Position numbers and translations under genes: made by a program
Source: Chitinispirillaceae bacterium
Lineage (GTDB): Bacteria; Fibrobacterota; Chitinivibrionia; Chitinivibrionales; Chitinispirillaceae
Reading direction: 5' to 3'
DNA: 54,047 bases
Assembly: GCA_016927235.1 (NCBI GenBank)
Contig: JAFGNB010000355.1
Location: forward strand, 1 to 54,047
The notes under the pieces: model-generated
Told to the model about the DNA's origin: nothing
What the model saw: the letters and a program-made list of their open reading frames with translations, nothing else
Database searches by the model: none
Shown here: positions 28,971-37,401 of the stretch, in pieces
How the letters are laid out: every line of letters begins with the position of its first letter
Position numbering within the stretch: the stretch's first letter is position 1

Positions 28971-29147
28971 TCAACTCCCCCGCTCCTCGTCCGGGCCGAG
29001 CATCTGCCGTACGACGATCCTGGCTGTCTTTAGGGTTTCCCATATATTCGGCCCCTCGACCGACAGCTCCCGAATCTCATCGGAAAACGCACGATAGCAC
29101 CCTTCCGAAATGCGCTTTACTTTGATGTTGATACGCGGTTTCACCAC
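28971..29147 (-). CDS. HicB-like small protein (orphan)
   Basis: A 58-residue frame read on the minus strand, starting with two GTG codons (29147 or 29144) preceded by GGGAG. The product begins VVKPRINIKVKRISEGCYRA and continues with a DEIRELSVEGPNIWETLKT stretch and a helix RIVVRQML. This is the HicB half-fold: a beta-hairpin opening, a central strand and a helix with the regular EA...L spacing. A promoter-like pair lies just upstream. I find no hicA toxin gene on either side, and there is no DNA-binding tail, so it may be a free-standing HicB-fold protein instead of an antitoxin. Assignment by pattern only. Confidence 0.6.
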   Translation of the reverse strand: MVKPRINIKVKRISEGCYRAFSDEIRELSVEGPNIWETLKTARIVVRQMLGPDEERGS

Positions 29148-29179
29148 TCTACTCCCGGACCGTATTTCCCGTCATTAAT

Positions 29180-29209
29180 AATATATCGTCGGGGGAGTGT
29201 GAATATCAA
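29180..29209 (-). promoter_or_regulatory. Promoter for the HicB-like gene
   Basis: Read on the minus strand, TTGATA (29209-29204) and TATATT (29185-29180) are spaced by 18 bases, and the start codon is about 32 bases further on. This supports the small gene being expressed on its own. Confidence 0.5.
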
Positions 29210-29288
29210 CAAGCCGGGCCGATTTTTTTTGAGGCGACCGTCGTTTCGCCCACTCATGGAATGAATGGTGCCATGAGTTTAATCCGGA

Positions 29289-29372
29289 TTATTCCTTCAT
29301 TTTCCCAGCGAGGCGCTGCACCACCTGTCGGATCCGCTTGACACAAGAGTTTCTCTTTCCGCTTTCAGTCAT
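29289..29372 (-). CDS. 27-codon frame coupled to endonuclease IV (tentative)
   Basis: The minus-strand frame opens with an ATG that overlaps the nfo stop as ATGA and encodes a basic 27-residue peptide beginning MTESGKRNSCVKRIRQ. Overlaps of this kind are common between real genes in this window, which is the main support. No family is recognised and chance is quite possible. An inverted repeat, ACTCATGG/CCATGAGT, lies just beyond it at about 29260-29280. Confidence 0.25.
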   Translation of the reverse strand: MTESGKRNSCVKRIRQVVQRLAGKMKE

Positions 29373-30232
29373 AATGCTTGTTGCTCCGTCCCACCCGCCA
29401 TCGCGGAGAGCCGTCTGATCTCCGCCGGCCACCGCCCCTCGTCGATCGTCTCCAGGATCATGGGGAGATCGTCAAACCGAGGATCGGTCATAAACAACCG
29501 GAACGTTTCCCACCCGAGCGCCCCTTCGCCGATGCTGTGGTGGCGGTCAACACGGCTTCCGAAGGAAGATTTCGCATCGTTGATGTGCAGTCCGCGCAGA
29601 TAGCGCAGACCCACCACCCGGTCGAATGCGGCCGTGGTTTGCCGGTAGGTCTCCGCGGTGCGGATGTCGTACCCGGCAGCGAAGGCGTGGCAGGTGTCGA
29701 AACAGCAGCCGACACGCGATTTATCGTCGACGGCGTTGATGATCATCGCGAGCTGTTCGAACCGGTAGCCGATGTTCGAGCCCTGGCCGGCGGTGTTTTC
29801 GAGCACCACCGTCACTCCCGCAGTCTTTTCAAGTGCACGGTTGATCGATTCGGCAATGAGGATGCAGCACTCCTCTTCGCTCATCGCGCGCAGATGGCTT
29901 CCCGGATGGATGTTGAGCGCGGAAAGCCCGAGCTGGCCGCAGCGGGTAAGCTCATCGATAAGGGCGGTCAGCGACTTCTGCCGCATCGCCCTGTCGGGAT
30001 TGCCGATATTGATGAGATAGGAGTCGTGCGCGAGAACGCAGTGCGGAGCGTAGCCGCATTCGGCGAGGTTCTTTTTGAAGGCGTCGATGGTCGCCCCGTC
30101 GTACGGTTTGACCACCCATTGACGCTGATTTTTCGTAAACATTCCGAACGCCGTCGCGCCGACGGCGCGGGCGTTAAACGGCGCCTCCTGCACGCCGCCG
30201 GTAATCGACACGTGGGGGCCGATGCGTTTCAT
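29369..30232 (-). CDS. nfo: Endonuclease IV
   Basis: A 287-residue AP endonuclease of the Nfo family, which cuts the backbone 5' to abasic sites and some oxidised bases in base excision repair. The metal-binding segments appear in the expected order: VLAHDSY, NIHPGSH, VVLENTAGQGSNIG, CFDTCHAFAAGYD, HINDAKSSFGSRVDRHHSIGEG and ILETID, giving the His, Glu and Asp ligands of the trinuclear zinc site. The length is normal. The start MKRIGPHVS is preceded by AAAGGAGA. It is read in the same direction as the beta-helix gene upstream, 58 bases away. Confidence 0.96.
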   Translation of the reverse strand: MKRIGPHVSITGGVQEAPFNARAVGATAFGMFTKNQRQWVVKPYDGATIDAFKKNLAECGYAPHCVLAHDSYLINIGNPDRAMRQKSLTALIDELTRCGQLGLSALNIHPGSHLRAMSEEECCILIAESINRALEKTAGVTVVLENTAGQGSNIGYRFEQLAMIINAVDDKSRVGCCFDTCHAFAAGYDIRTAETYRQTTAAFDRVVGLRYLRGLHINDAKSSFGSRVDRHHSIGEGALGWETFRLFMTDPRFDDLPMILETIDEGRWPAEIRRLSAMAGGTEQQAL

Positions 30233-30290
30233 GGATCATCTCCTTTGCGGATGAGGTGACTGGCGACGCGTCTTCCTTCCCGGGACGGCA

Positions 30291-31889
30291 TCAGTACTGA
30301 TAGCCGATGCCTGTTCCGAAGAGCGGGCTCTCGGCTCCGATACGATAATCGCCGTTTCCCCTGTCGACGTACTTAGGATCGACGTTGACAAAAGGCTTAT
30401 TGTCTTCGGCAATGGCCGAGTCGCCGCCCATCTCGCCGGCGACGTTGCCGAAAAACCGGTTGTCACTCTCGGAGGAAACAAAGATATCCCTGGTCGTCCG
30501 TTGATCGTTTCTATAAATGCCGTATTGCCCGTTAAATGTATAGAGCGACGAATACGATACGAATCGCCCGGTACTCGTGGGACCGGTGTAGCGTACTCCG
30601 TCGAGGGAATTGTCGGAGATGGTACAACACCTCATCGTGATATCGCTGCTGCTGATATCGATGCCGACTCCGGTGTTGTGGGCAATAATGCTGTTCATGA
30701 CGGCGATCGTATCGCGGCAATCGGCGAAACGTAGAGCCGCCATATTTATCAGAGCTTCGGCGGTTGTATCATCATTGCCGTTGTAAAGGAACAGGCAGTT
30801 ATCGATAGTGATATTGCCGCACTCCGTCGCCTCAAGGCCTTTGTTACGATTGTTACGGAAAATGCAGTGCGAAAAGGTAATGTCGTTTGAGTTATTCGTT
30901 ACACGCGCTCCGACTTCGTTACCGATATCCGTGAAGGTAAGATTGACAAATTTTATATTGTAAGAATTTATGATCTCAACCGCCCCCCCTGAAGAAATGA
31001 TGGTTTTCGTCTTGGGATTCCCGATGATAACGGTCCATACGCCTGCCGCCCCCTTCTCAATAAAACGAAAATTTCCGACACGGACGCTGTCAGCCTCGAA
31101 CGCTATCGTATCGCCCGGCTCGATACTGTCGATCCGGTGCTGAATTCCCGTCGTATCGTCGATCCACGGCAGCCGACAGAATAACAGCGAGTCGTTGTAG
31201 TGCGCGGTGAGGGAATCCCAAATACAAACCTGTCTGTTGACGCTGTCGATGTTGATGGTTCGGTTGTAAGCGATCATCCGGGCGTTGTAACGGCTGATAC
31301 TGTCGAAAAGGCTATCCCATTTGTCATTGAGATCCGTAAAAGAACGGTTGACCGAATTAACGTATCCCTCGGTGAGAACCACCTGTTCCGGACACGTATC
31401 CCGTGCACGACGAACGAGGACATCGACACTATCCTTTACATGCATGAGCTCAAAAAGACCGGAACTATCGATATCCTCGTCAAACAGCATGGGAAAAAGC
31501 GTGACCGGAGCAATGGTATATTTGAATTCCGCCGAGTCGCAATTGCCGCTTTTTCTATTTCTCGCATCGATCCGATCGTTCATTGAATGCCGCGACCCTA
31601 TCCATTGGAGAGCGGTGTCGTTATTATTTTGATAGGAGCTGTTCGTTGCGATCTGTGATTGAAATCCGGTCCACGCCACCTGGAGAAGGCTGGAGACGTT
31701 ACTCCTTAATTTATCTATTTCGCGGGTAAAATACTCCTGCAGTTCCAGCAACTCTTCCGGGAGGCACCCGTTGTCGGGGCTGTTATACGGATCCCAGGGA
31801 TTGTCCCTTTCAATGCAAAAAAACACTATCGCATATATCGCAACCGCTCCCCTTAGAAGGTATAATCGTCTGTTTTTACGAGATTTCAT
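30291..31889 (-). CDS. Exported right-handed beta-helix repeat protein
   Basis: A 532-residue protein. A basic start and a hydrophobic stretch (LLRGAVAIYAIVFFC) are followed by ERDNPWDPYN. A Cys followed by a DNPWDP motif is a form I associate with lipoproteins of Fibrobacter-like bacteria, but Phe just before the Cys is unusual for a lipobox. Residues of about 50-250 are helical; from about 290 short repeated strands appear (VEIINSYNIKFVNLTF, ITFSHCIFRNNRNKGL, ITIDNCLFLYNGND, GIDISSSDITMRCCTISDNS), the pattern of parallel beta-helix proteins related to pectate lyases. The ending (FVNVDPKYVDRGNGDYRI...SPLFGTG) is the common close of such surface proteins. No catalytic residues can be named. 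Confidence 0.8.
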   Translation of the reverse strand: MKSRKNRRLYLLRGAVAIYAIVFFCIERDNPWDPYNSPDNGCLPEELLELQEYFTREIDKLRSNVSSLLQVAWTGFQSQIATNSSYQNNNDTALQWIGSRHSMNDRIDARNRKSGNCDSAEFKYTIAPVTLFPMLFDEDIDSSGLFELMHVKDSVDVLVRRARDTCPEQVVLTEGYVNSVNRSFTDLNDKWDSLFDSISRYNARMIAYNRTINIDSVNRQVCIWDSLTAHYNDSLLFCRLPWIDDTTGIQHRIDSIEPGDTIAFEADSVRVGNFRFIEKGAAGVWTVIIGNPKTKTIISSGGAVEIINSYNIKFVNLTFTDIGNEVGARVTNNSNDITFSHCIFRNNRNKGLEATECGNITIDNCLFLYNGNDDTTAEALINMAALRFADCRDTIAVMNSIIAHNTGVGIDISSSDITMRCCTISDNSLDGVRYTGPTSTGRFVSYSSLYTFNGQYGIYRNDQRTTRDIFVSSESDNRFFGNVAGEMGGDSAIAEDNKPFVNVDPKYVDRGNGDYRIGAESPLFGTGIGYQY

Positions 31890-32024
31890 GGATTCAAAAT
31901 ACTTTCCTTCAACGGCTCAGGCAATCTACCCTATTTAGTAACGATCCTGAATGAAATGTTTGATGCCTCCTCCTCTTTTCTGGATGCGGCATTGATATTT
32001 AGCTATATTACGAAAGATAGGCAG

Positions 32025-33056
32025 ATGAGGGAACTTTATTTTCGAAGATATATCATGACGCATTCGGGTATTTCCGCAGTATGGAGCTGCACGATCGGTT
32101 CAATATTTTTTTTCTGCTCGCTGTTTGCCCCGCACGATGTCCTGTCATTTGAGTGCGGCGGGGGGAAAAAGCCGCTTTTTTTCTTTCCCGATTCGTCGGT
32201 TTCCCGTTTTACGCCGCCCGGTTTTGAAAAAAAACTCTATCATCAATTGAAACAGCCGCTTGAAGAGATCGGCTACTGCATTACCCGTCTTACCACGACA
32301 TCGCTTGCCGACACTGCCGTTGCTGGGGAGCTGGTGATGGTTCTTTCAATGACCAGTTCAATTACGGAGCGCCGGGAGGTGAGAACGGGGGCTGTCGACA
32401 GTGCAGGAGGTGCAGATTCTGAAACGGTGACTTTTTGTGACACGTTGACCCAAATGGTCGTTTCGCTTTTACGGGTGGATGAGTGGTCGTCACGACAACG
32501 TGAGCCCGTTGCGGAAAAACCGCTCCTTACGCTTGGCTACACTCCCGAAGAGATGTTGACCTTCGAAGCGGTGCTGATGCGTAAAATCGTCGAAAACCTG
32601 CGCACGCAGTATATCTGCAATTTACGGATACAGTCAATTCCCGAGGGAGCGACCATCCGCTCAAAGAGCGGACTCGAGGGAACGACCCCCCTCGAATGGA
32701 TCATTCCGGTCGGTCGACTGTCGATCACCGGCGAACTCGAAGGCTTCGAGCCCATCCGTCGCAGGATCGACCTCCCCTCACCGGGGATGCATACCTACGT
32801 GATCGAGATGAGCAGGAGGCGGTTCTATCACTCCAGGTTTTTCATCCCTACCGTTGTGTTCGGCGTCTCCTCGGCAGCCTGTTTCGCGGTCGAGAGGGTT
32901 TATTACAAAAAATATCAGGAACTCGGCGAAGTTGACCGTGAGAATAATCCCGACCTATTCGAGCATAATTTCACTATTGCAAAAAACTGCGAGCGCGCCG
33001 CCGGCGTAACGCTCGGGCTTGCCTGCGCATCGCTGACGTTTTGTTTATTATTCTGA
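32025..33056 (+). CDS. PEGA-domain membrane protein
   Basis: A product of about 343 residues. I chose ATG 32025, giving a basic start (MRELYFRRYI) before a hydrophobic helix (WSCTIGSIFFFCSLFA); ATG at 32055 would lack these charges. The middle has a PEGA domain, LRIQSIPEGATIRSKSG...LEWIIPVGRLSITGELEGFE, a small beta-sandwich often found on envelope proteins. Near the C-terminus two further hydrophobic helices occur (FFIPTVVFGVSSAACFAV and AAGVTLGLACASLTFCLLF). The function is unknown; a surface or cell-wall contact role is typical of PEGA proteins. It is divergent from the beta-helix gene across 135 bases, which should contain both promoters although none is clear. Confidence 0.75.
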   Translation: MRELYFRRYIMTHSGISAVWSCTIGSIFFFCSLFAPHDVLSFECGGGKKPLFFFPDSSVSRFTPPGFEKKLYHQLKQPLEEIGYCITRLTTTSLADTAVAGELVMVLSMTSSITERREVRTGAVDSAGGADSETVTFCDTLTQMVVSLLRVDEWSSRQREPVAEKPLLTLGYTPEEMLTFEAVLMRKIVENLRTQYICNLRIQSIPEGATIRSKSGLEGTTPLEWIIPVGRLSITGELEGFEPIRRRIDLPSPGMHTYVIEMSRRRFYHSRFFIPTVVFGVSSAACFAVERVYYKKYQELGEVDRENNPDLFEHNFTIAKNCERAAGVTLGLACASLTFCLLF

Positions 33057-33169
33057 GGGGAAGGCGCGGTTGGTGTAGAAACGATATCACCTGCCTCTGC
33101 GATTCTTGCTTTTCCGCCGCAAGGATACCTATTTTCATCTTCAACAGCCTCATTGCAGGGAAAATACTC

Positions 33170-34039
33170 ATGTCCAATCGTTTGAACATTTCCACTTCCA
33201 CACAACTCCTCGGCATTATCGGAAACCCCGTAGGTCATTCAATGTCGCCCGCTATTCACAATCGCGCCTTTGCGGAACTCGGACTTGACTTCGTCTATCT
33301 GGCTTTCCGGGTCGAGGATGTGGGGGGCGCGATCCGCGGCCTTCGGGCGCTTGAAAACTTTCGCGGCCTATCGGTCACCATTCCGCATAAGGTTGCCGTT
33401 ATCCCGTTTCTCGATGAAGTATCCGGAGTAGATGAGGGCATCGGGTCAATCAATACCGTGGTGAAAGAAAACGGCCGGCTCAGGGGACTCGGCACCGACG
33501 GTCCGGGAGGAAGAAAAGCGCTGCTCGACGCCGGTGTAACGCTCAAGGGGAAACGAATTCTTCTCCTCGGTTCGGGCGGCGCGGCACGGGCATTGGCCTT
33601 CGATCTTGCGCTCAATGCATATCCCTCCTCAATCAGCATTCTCGGCGTGATTCCGGGTGAAATAGCCCGCCTCGCCTCCGATCTGCGTGCAAGAAGCTCG
33701 ACAGCGATCTACGACGCACTGCTCGATGACCGTACGCTCGGAGCCGAGATGGAGAAAGCTGATGTGATCATTCACGCAACCCCCGTGGGTATGCACCCCA
33801 AGGAGGACGAATGCCTGATCCCCCAACGGCTCTTTCGGTCTGATCAGGCAGTGATGGACATCGTTTACAACCCGCTCCGCACCAGGCTTCTTGCGGATGC
33901 AGAGGAGCGCGGTGTTAAGACGGTTTCCGGGCTCGAGATGTTCGTCAATCAGGCGGCCCTGCAGTTCGAGGCGTGGACCGGGTGCGACGCGCCAATAAAG
34001 GTCATGCGCGAAGCCGTGCTGGAACAGCTGAAAAAATAG
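33170..34039 (+). CDS. aroE: Shikimate dehydrogenase
   Basis: A 289-residue NADP-dependent enzyme that reduces 3-dehydroshikimate to shikimate in chorismate synthesis. The substrate-binding start is GIIGNPVGHSMSPAIHN, the catalytic lysine lies in VTIPHK, its partner Asp in GTDGPGG, and the NADP-binding loop is LLLGSGGAARAL. The ending GLEMFVNQAALQFEAWTG is typical. I chose ATG 33170 after GCAGGG; the frame is open further upstream but that part does not resemble AroE. It converges with aroC, leaving 17 bases between the stop codons. Confidence 0.95.
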   Translation: MSNRLNISTSTQLLGIIGNPVGHSMSPAIHNRAFAELGLDFVYLAFRVEDVGGAIRGLRALENFRGLSVTIPHKVAVIPFLDEVSGVDEGIGSINTVVKENGRLRGLGTDGPGGRKALLDAGVTLKGKRILLLGSGGAARALAFDLALNAYPSSISILGVIPGEIARLASDLRARSSTAIYDALLDDRTLGAEMEKADVIIHATPVGMHPKEDECLIPQRLFRSDQAVMDIVYNPLRTRLLADAEERGVKTVSGLEMFVNQAALQFEAWTGCDAPIKVMREAVLEQLKK

Positions 34040-34056
34040 AACCGGTTTCCTCGCTG

Positions 34057-35385
34057 TCAGCCTACTTTCGATCGCAACGTCTGATAGCCGTAATGTGCGA
34101 TCAGGCTGTCGAGAAGCACAAGCGCCGTAAAATTCTCCGCCACCGGCCAGATACGTGAAACAATGGTAGCATCACGCCGGGTGATAGCAGCCAGTTCACG
34201 GTTCTCAAGAGTATATTTGTCGATGGTATTCTGTTTCTTGTCGATCGTCGGCGTCCCCTTAATCGCAATGCGACAGACGACATCCTGCCCTGTGGCCAAG
34301 CCGCCAGTGATGCCGCCGGCATTGTTTGAATCGAACACCACCTTGCCGTTCTCTGCATGCATCCGGTCGTTGTTCTGATATCCCGTCATGTCCTTGACGC
34401 TAAAACCCGCCCCGATTTCCACGCCTTTGACCGCTCCGATGCCCAACATTCTTCCAAGTTCAGCATCAAGTTTATTAAATACCGGTTCACCGACGCCCAC
34501 CGGTACTCCGCGGGCGACAATCTCAACAATCCCACCTGCGCTGTCGCCCGTCGCTGAGATCCGGTTGACCGCATCAACCATTTCCTGGGCGACCGTGATG
34601 TCGGGACAATTGACGATATTATGCACGCCGTATTCCTTTTCAATCTTCCCGCGTTCCATCGTTGCGGCGGTATCGCGGATGGCATCGATCTGCTTTTCGA
34701 TTTCAGCAAAAATGCGCATTTTTTCCAGAAAACGCATTTCAGTCCGTATCCGCCCTTTGACATAGATCTGCTGGTAAAACGGATCGTAGTCGCGACGCAT
34801 TTTCTTGTACTGCCGGATGTTGTTCGCGATAATACCGTAATCGAGTGCGGGGCAGCGAACGCCAGCCATCTCCTTCACATAGGAAAAAACTTCGATCCCG
34901 CACTTCTGCAATACCTTTTTCGCGATATATCCTGCCGCTACGATCGTTGATGAATAACGACCGCTGAAAATGCCGGCGCCGATCGCATCATCATCCGGAC
35001 CGTATTTCTGAAAGGTTGCATACGAAGCGTGACCGGGGCGCGGTGTGCGGTTGGTGTCCTGGTACTGTTTAATATGAATGAAGTGGCGGTCCAGATTCGG
35101 AATAAGCAGCGTGAGCGGCGTGCCGTTGGTATGCCCTTCATTCGCCGCCCCTTCAATGGTGTCGGCGGCGTTGATGCCCGTGAAAATTACCGGAAGATCG
35201 GGTTCCTTGCGCGGCGAGGAGAGTTCGTCGCTTCCCGGTTTACGCAACAGCATATCGCCGTAAATCTCCTGTTCGGTAAATGTAAAACCTGGCGGAACCC
35301 CCTGAATGACGGCGGTAAGTCCTTCCTGATACGACCCGCCGGAAACCGATACCTGAAACAGTTTTCCAAGATGACATCCGAACAT
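34057..35385 (-). CDS. aroC: Chorismate synthase with an internal insertion
   Basis: A 442-residue enzyme that forms chorismate from EPSP with reduced FMN. Family motifs are clear: GHTNGTPLTLLI, RPGHASYATFQKYG, GDSAGGIVEIVARGVPVGVG, the NAVKGVEIG-like GAVKGVEIGAGF, and NNAGGITGGLATGQD with the flavin-site residues. Most AroC proteins have 350-390 residues. The excess lies between about 185 and 250 (a charged, helical stretch including YKKMRRDYDPFYQQ and MRIFAEIEKQIDAIRD), before NCPD. The start has a near-perfect AAGGAGGT site six bases upstream. Confidence 0.95.
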   Translation of the reverse strand: MFGCHLGKLFQVSVSGGSYQEGLTAVIQGVPPGFTFTEQEIYGDMLLRKPGSDELSSPRKEPDLPVIFTGINAADTIEGAANEGHTNGTPLTLLIPNLDRHFIHIKQYQDTNRTPRPGHASYATFQKYGPDDDAIGAGIFSGRYSSTIVAAGYIAKKVLQKCGIEVFSYVKEMAGVRCPALDYGIIANNIRQYKKMRRDYDPFYQQIYVKGRIRTEMRFLEKMRIFAEIEKQIDAIRDTAATMERGKIEKEYGVHNIVNCPDITVAQEMVDAVNRISATGDSAGGIVEIVARGVPVGVGEPVFNKLDAELGRMLGIGAVKGVEIGAGFSVKDMTGYQNNDRMHAENGKVVFDSNNAGGITGGLATGQDVVCRIAIKGTPTIDKKQNTIDKYTLENRELAAITRRDATIVSRIWPVAENFTALVLLDSLIAHYGYQTLRSKVG

Positions 35386-35774
35386 AAAGGCACCTCCTTG
35401 TTGTATAATTTTAAATAGTTAAGTATGCCGTTGTAACACTTAAGACTGCCGCTCCTGCATTGGCATCAGAATGAATACTATCTCCCCCGATGTGAGGATT
35501 TCTCCGCGGGGATACGTTTCAGCGCTCCACAGGCTAAAAGTAAGTGTATTTTTATAAAAATAATTGTGCCGGAAGGCTTTTAAAACAACTTTCGGTCAAG
35601 AGGGCCGTTGCCGGCAGCCGATTTAAGTTTTGCGGTTCATGTAAAGGGTGTGATATACCAGTTGCATGCAAATAAAAACAATCCTGATGTCGCTACCGTT
35701 AATGAGCAATTGGGGGTCCATTTTAATAAGGTATCATCATGAGGTTTAAACGATATTTTTATACGAATGCACCG
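35386..35774. other. 389-base intergenic region
   Basis: No gene is supported here. The right edge of aroC has an AT-rich upstream stretch with TAAAAT (minus strand) that may be its -10. A perfect 16-bp AT palindrome, TATTTTTATAAAAATA, lies at 35547-35562. A 13-codon ATG frame near 35739 is too short to claim. Since both flanking genes read leftward, this gap must hold the end of the membrane-protein transcript and the aroC promoter. Confidence 0.5.
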
Positions 35775-37202
35775 TCACCGTGATGGATGGTCACCTGTGA
35801 ATTCGGTGTTTTCATAACATTCGATCCATTTACCGGTAAAAATATTTTTAAAACGCAACTCCTCGACAGTATTTCCCGCTATTCCCGGCTGATTTCCCTT
35901 ATCTTTAAAAAACAGTAGATGAGAGTACGACCTCAGCGACATCGGAGTGCTGCGGGCGATTGATGCAGCGTATTTTTTATCGAAACGTACTCCCCAGAAG
36001 GGTGTTTCATACAACGACGTTATACTTCCTCCCTTGTAGTAAAGACAATAAAATCCGGCATGGTCGCACGGAGCGCTGGTAAATCGACTGATAACATGAA
36101 TCCGCGGTTGTTCAGGCATAACTGCGGCGATTGTTTCCGCCTCCATAAAACAGCCGATGAAGTGAAGTTGCTTTTTGCATTGCATCCATATCCATACTGC
36201 CGCACTTGCAGCAAGAATGAGTGAACCCGCCGTTCGCGGCAGAGCGGCGCGTGGTGAGGGGACGAAGAACGGCAGAGACAGGATGAGAAACTGTATGATG
36301 CGCAGCTGATTATGCCCAGCGATATTGACTGTAGAAGGAGTAATGAACGTAAGCAGCAGCAGAAATGCGGGCATGATACATGATCTGAATAAATCTTTCC
36401 GGAGAAATAACCACGAGAGGACCATCGTTGCAAGAGCGAACTTGAAGGCTTTGGTCTCCACTGCCGGTTGATAATCGTGAAGTAGCCAAAAGAACTGTCC
36501 GATGGTTTCCTGCGGTGTCCAAGGCTGCCTGAAGTAACAGTTCAGCACTAGGGCGGCAGCAATAACCGAAATGACATACCCTGCGATAAGAACATAACGA
36601 ACCTGCAGCGGCCGGTTTAGGAACCAGAGTTCACTCAACATGAGCATCGAAACCGTTATAAGGAACGACATCGGATGACACAGGAGGATCAGAGTGAGAA
36701 ATCCGCTTATGATCGGAAGGCGCCGCTTCAGCGGTATCCGGACATTGCGGTAGTGCCATGCAATGCATGCAATCCCGAAAAGATGTCCAAACAGGAGGTT
36801 TACGGAACCGACACTGTACCACCAGTTGTATGCAACGAGGGTCGGCCAGAACAGCAGAGGAAAAAGCGGAGCATTGTCTTTGTAAAGAATATAATATGTT
36901 ATCCCGAGCGCCGACAACAGATAAAGAGTCAACACGATTTTACCCGACGTTACAACAGGAAACACAAAGCTGATGAGGAAAGTAAGCAGGTCAAAGAACA
37001 TGTAAGGCCTGGGGCACCAGACGTATGTGTATATTCCTTTAAAAAGATCAGGGTGGCGTGCGATTTGTACCTTAGCAATGTGCATTGGAAAGTCAACAAT
37101 CGCCGGATATCTCGTCAGCCAGATAGGTATAGCGCAGACTACCAACAGCAATAGTATAAATAAAAGTGCTGCACGGCTGTGGACTTTTTTTTGTATGACC
37201 AT
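35775..37202 (-). CDS. Polytopic membrane protein, possibly GT-C glycosyltransferase-like
   Basis: A 475-residue protein with about ten hydrophobic helices in the first 340 residues (LLFILLLLVVCAIPIWL, LLTFLISFVFPVVTSG, ISGFLTLILLCHPMSFL, and others) and a soluble tail of about 130 residues. Between TM1 and TM2 lies YPAIVDFPMHIAKVQI; an acidic residue and His in the first outer loop are usual in GT-C transferases, which use lipid-linked sugars. I do not recognise the exact family. No ribosome site is obvious before the start. It has its own promoter at 37273-37301. It is not linked to the polysaccharide operon. Confidence 0.7.
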   Translation of the reverse strand: MVIQKKVHSRAALLFILLLLVVCAIPIWLTRYPAIVDFPMHIAKVQIARHPDLFKGIYTYVWCPRPYMFFDLLTFLISFVFPVVTSGKIVLTLYLLSALGITYYILYKDNAPLFPLLFWPTLVAYNWWYSVGSVNLLFGHLFGIACIAWHYRNVRIPLKRRLPIISGFLTLILLCHPMSFLITVSMLMLSELWFLNRPLQVRYVLIAGYVISVIAAALVLNCYFRQPWTPQETIGQFFWLLHDYQPAVETKAFKFALATMVLSWLFLRKDLFRSCIMPAFLLLLTFITPSTVNIAGHNQLRIIQFLILSLPFFVPSPRAALPRTAGSLILAASAAVWIWMQCKKQLHFIGCFMEAETIAAVMPEQPRIHVISRFTSAPCDHAGFYCLYYKGGSITSLYETPFWGVRFDKKYAASIARSTPMSLRSYSHLLFFKDKGNQPGIAGNTVEELRFKNIFTGKWIECYENTEFTGDHPSR

Positions 37203-37227
37203 GGAATGTTTCGAAATGACTAGTGCA

Positions 37228-37246
37228 GGAACCGGTTCACGGTTCC
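37228..37246. other. Hairpin in the leader of the membrane-protein gene
   Basis: GGAACCG (37228-37234) and CGGTTCC (37240-37246) make a perfect 7-bp stem with a five-base loop, about 26 bases before the minus-strand start codon. It lies between the predicted promoter and the gene, so it may influence translation. Confidence 0.35.
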
Positions 37247-37272
37247 CGAAAATATCTGCGCCTTTTTTCCAA

Positions 37273-37301
37273 AGTATACACGGTTATCGTATCTGCTGCA
37301 A
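37273..37301 (-). promoter_or_regulatory. Promoter for the polytopic membrane protein
   Basis: On the minus strand TTGCAG (37301-37296) and TATACT (37278-37273) are 17 bases apart. Transcription would start near 37266, giving a leader of about 64 bases. Confidence 0.45.
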
Positions 37302-37401
37302 GCGGTCTCGAATACGACCGTTTTTATCAGCACCAAGAAAATGGCCGGGAGCAGAATTAACTATCGCCATCCCTTCGGCGTTAACACCGGCTGTAGGATC
37401 C

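Noticed and set aside
29378-30259. A 293-codon plus-strand frame opposite nfo
   Set aside because: Endonuclease IV motifs are unambiguous on the minus strand; the antisense frame shows none.
35547-35562. AT palindrome as a replication or integration site
   Set aside because: It stands alone, without repeats, DnaA-box-like clusters, tRNA or integrase; a chance or local regulatory element is more likely.
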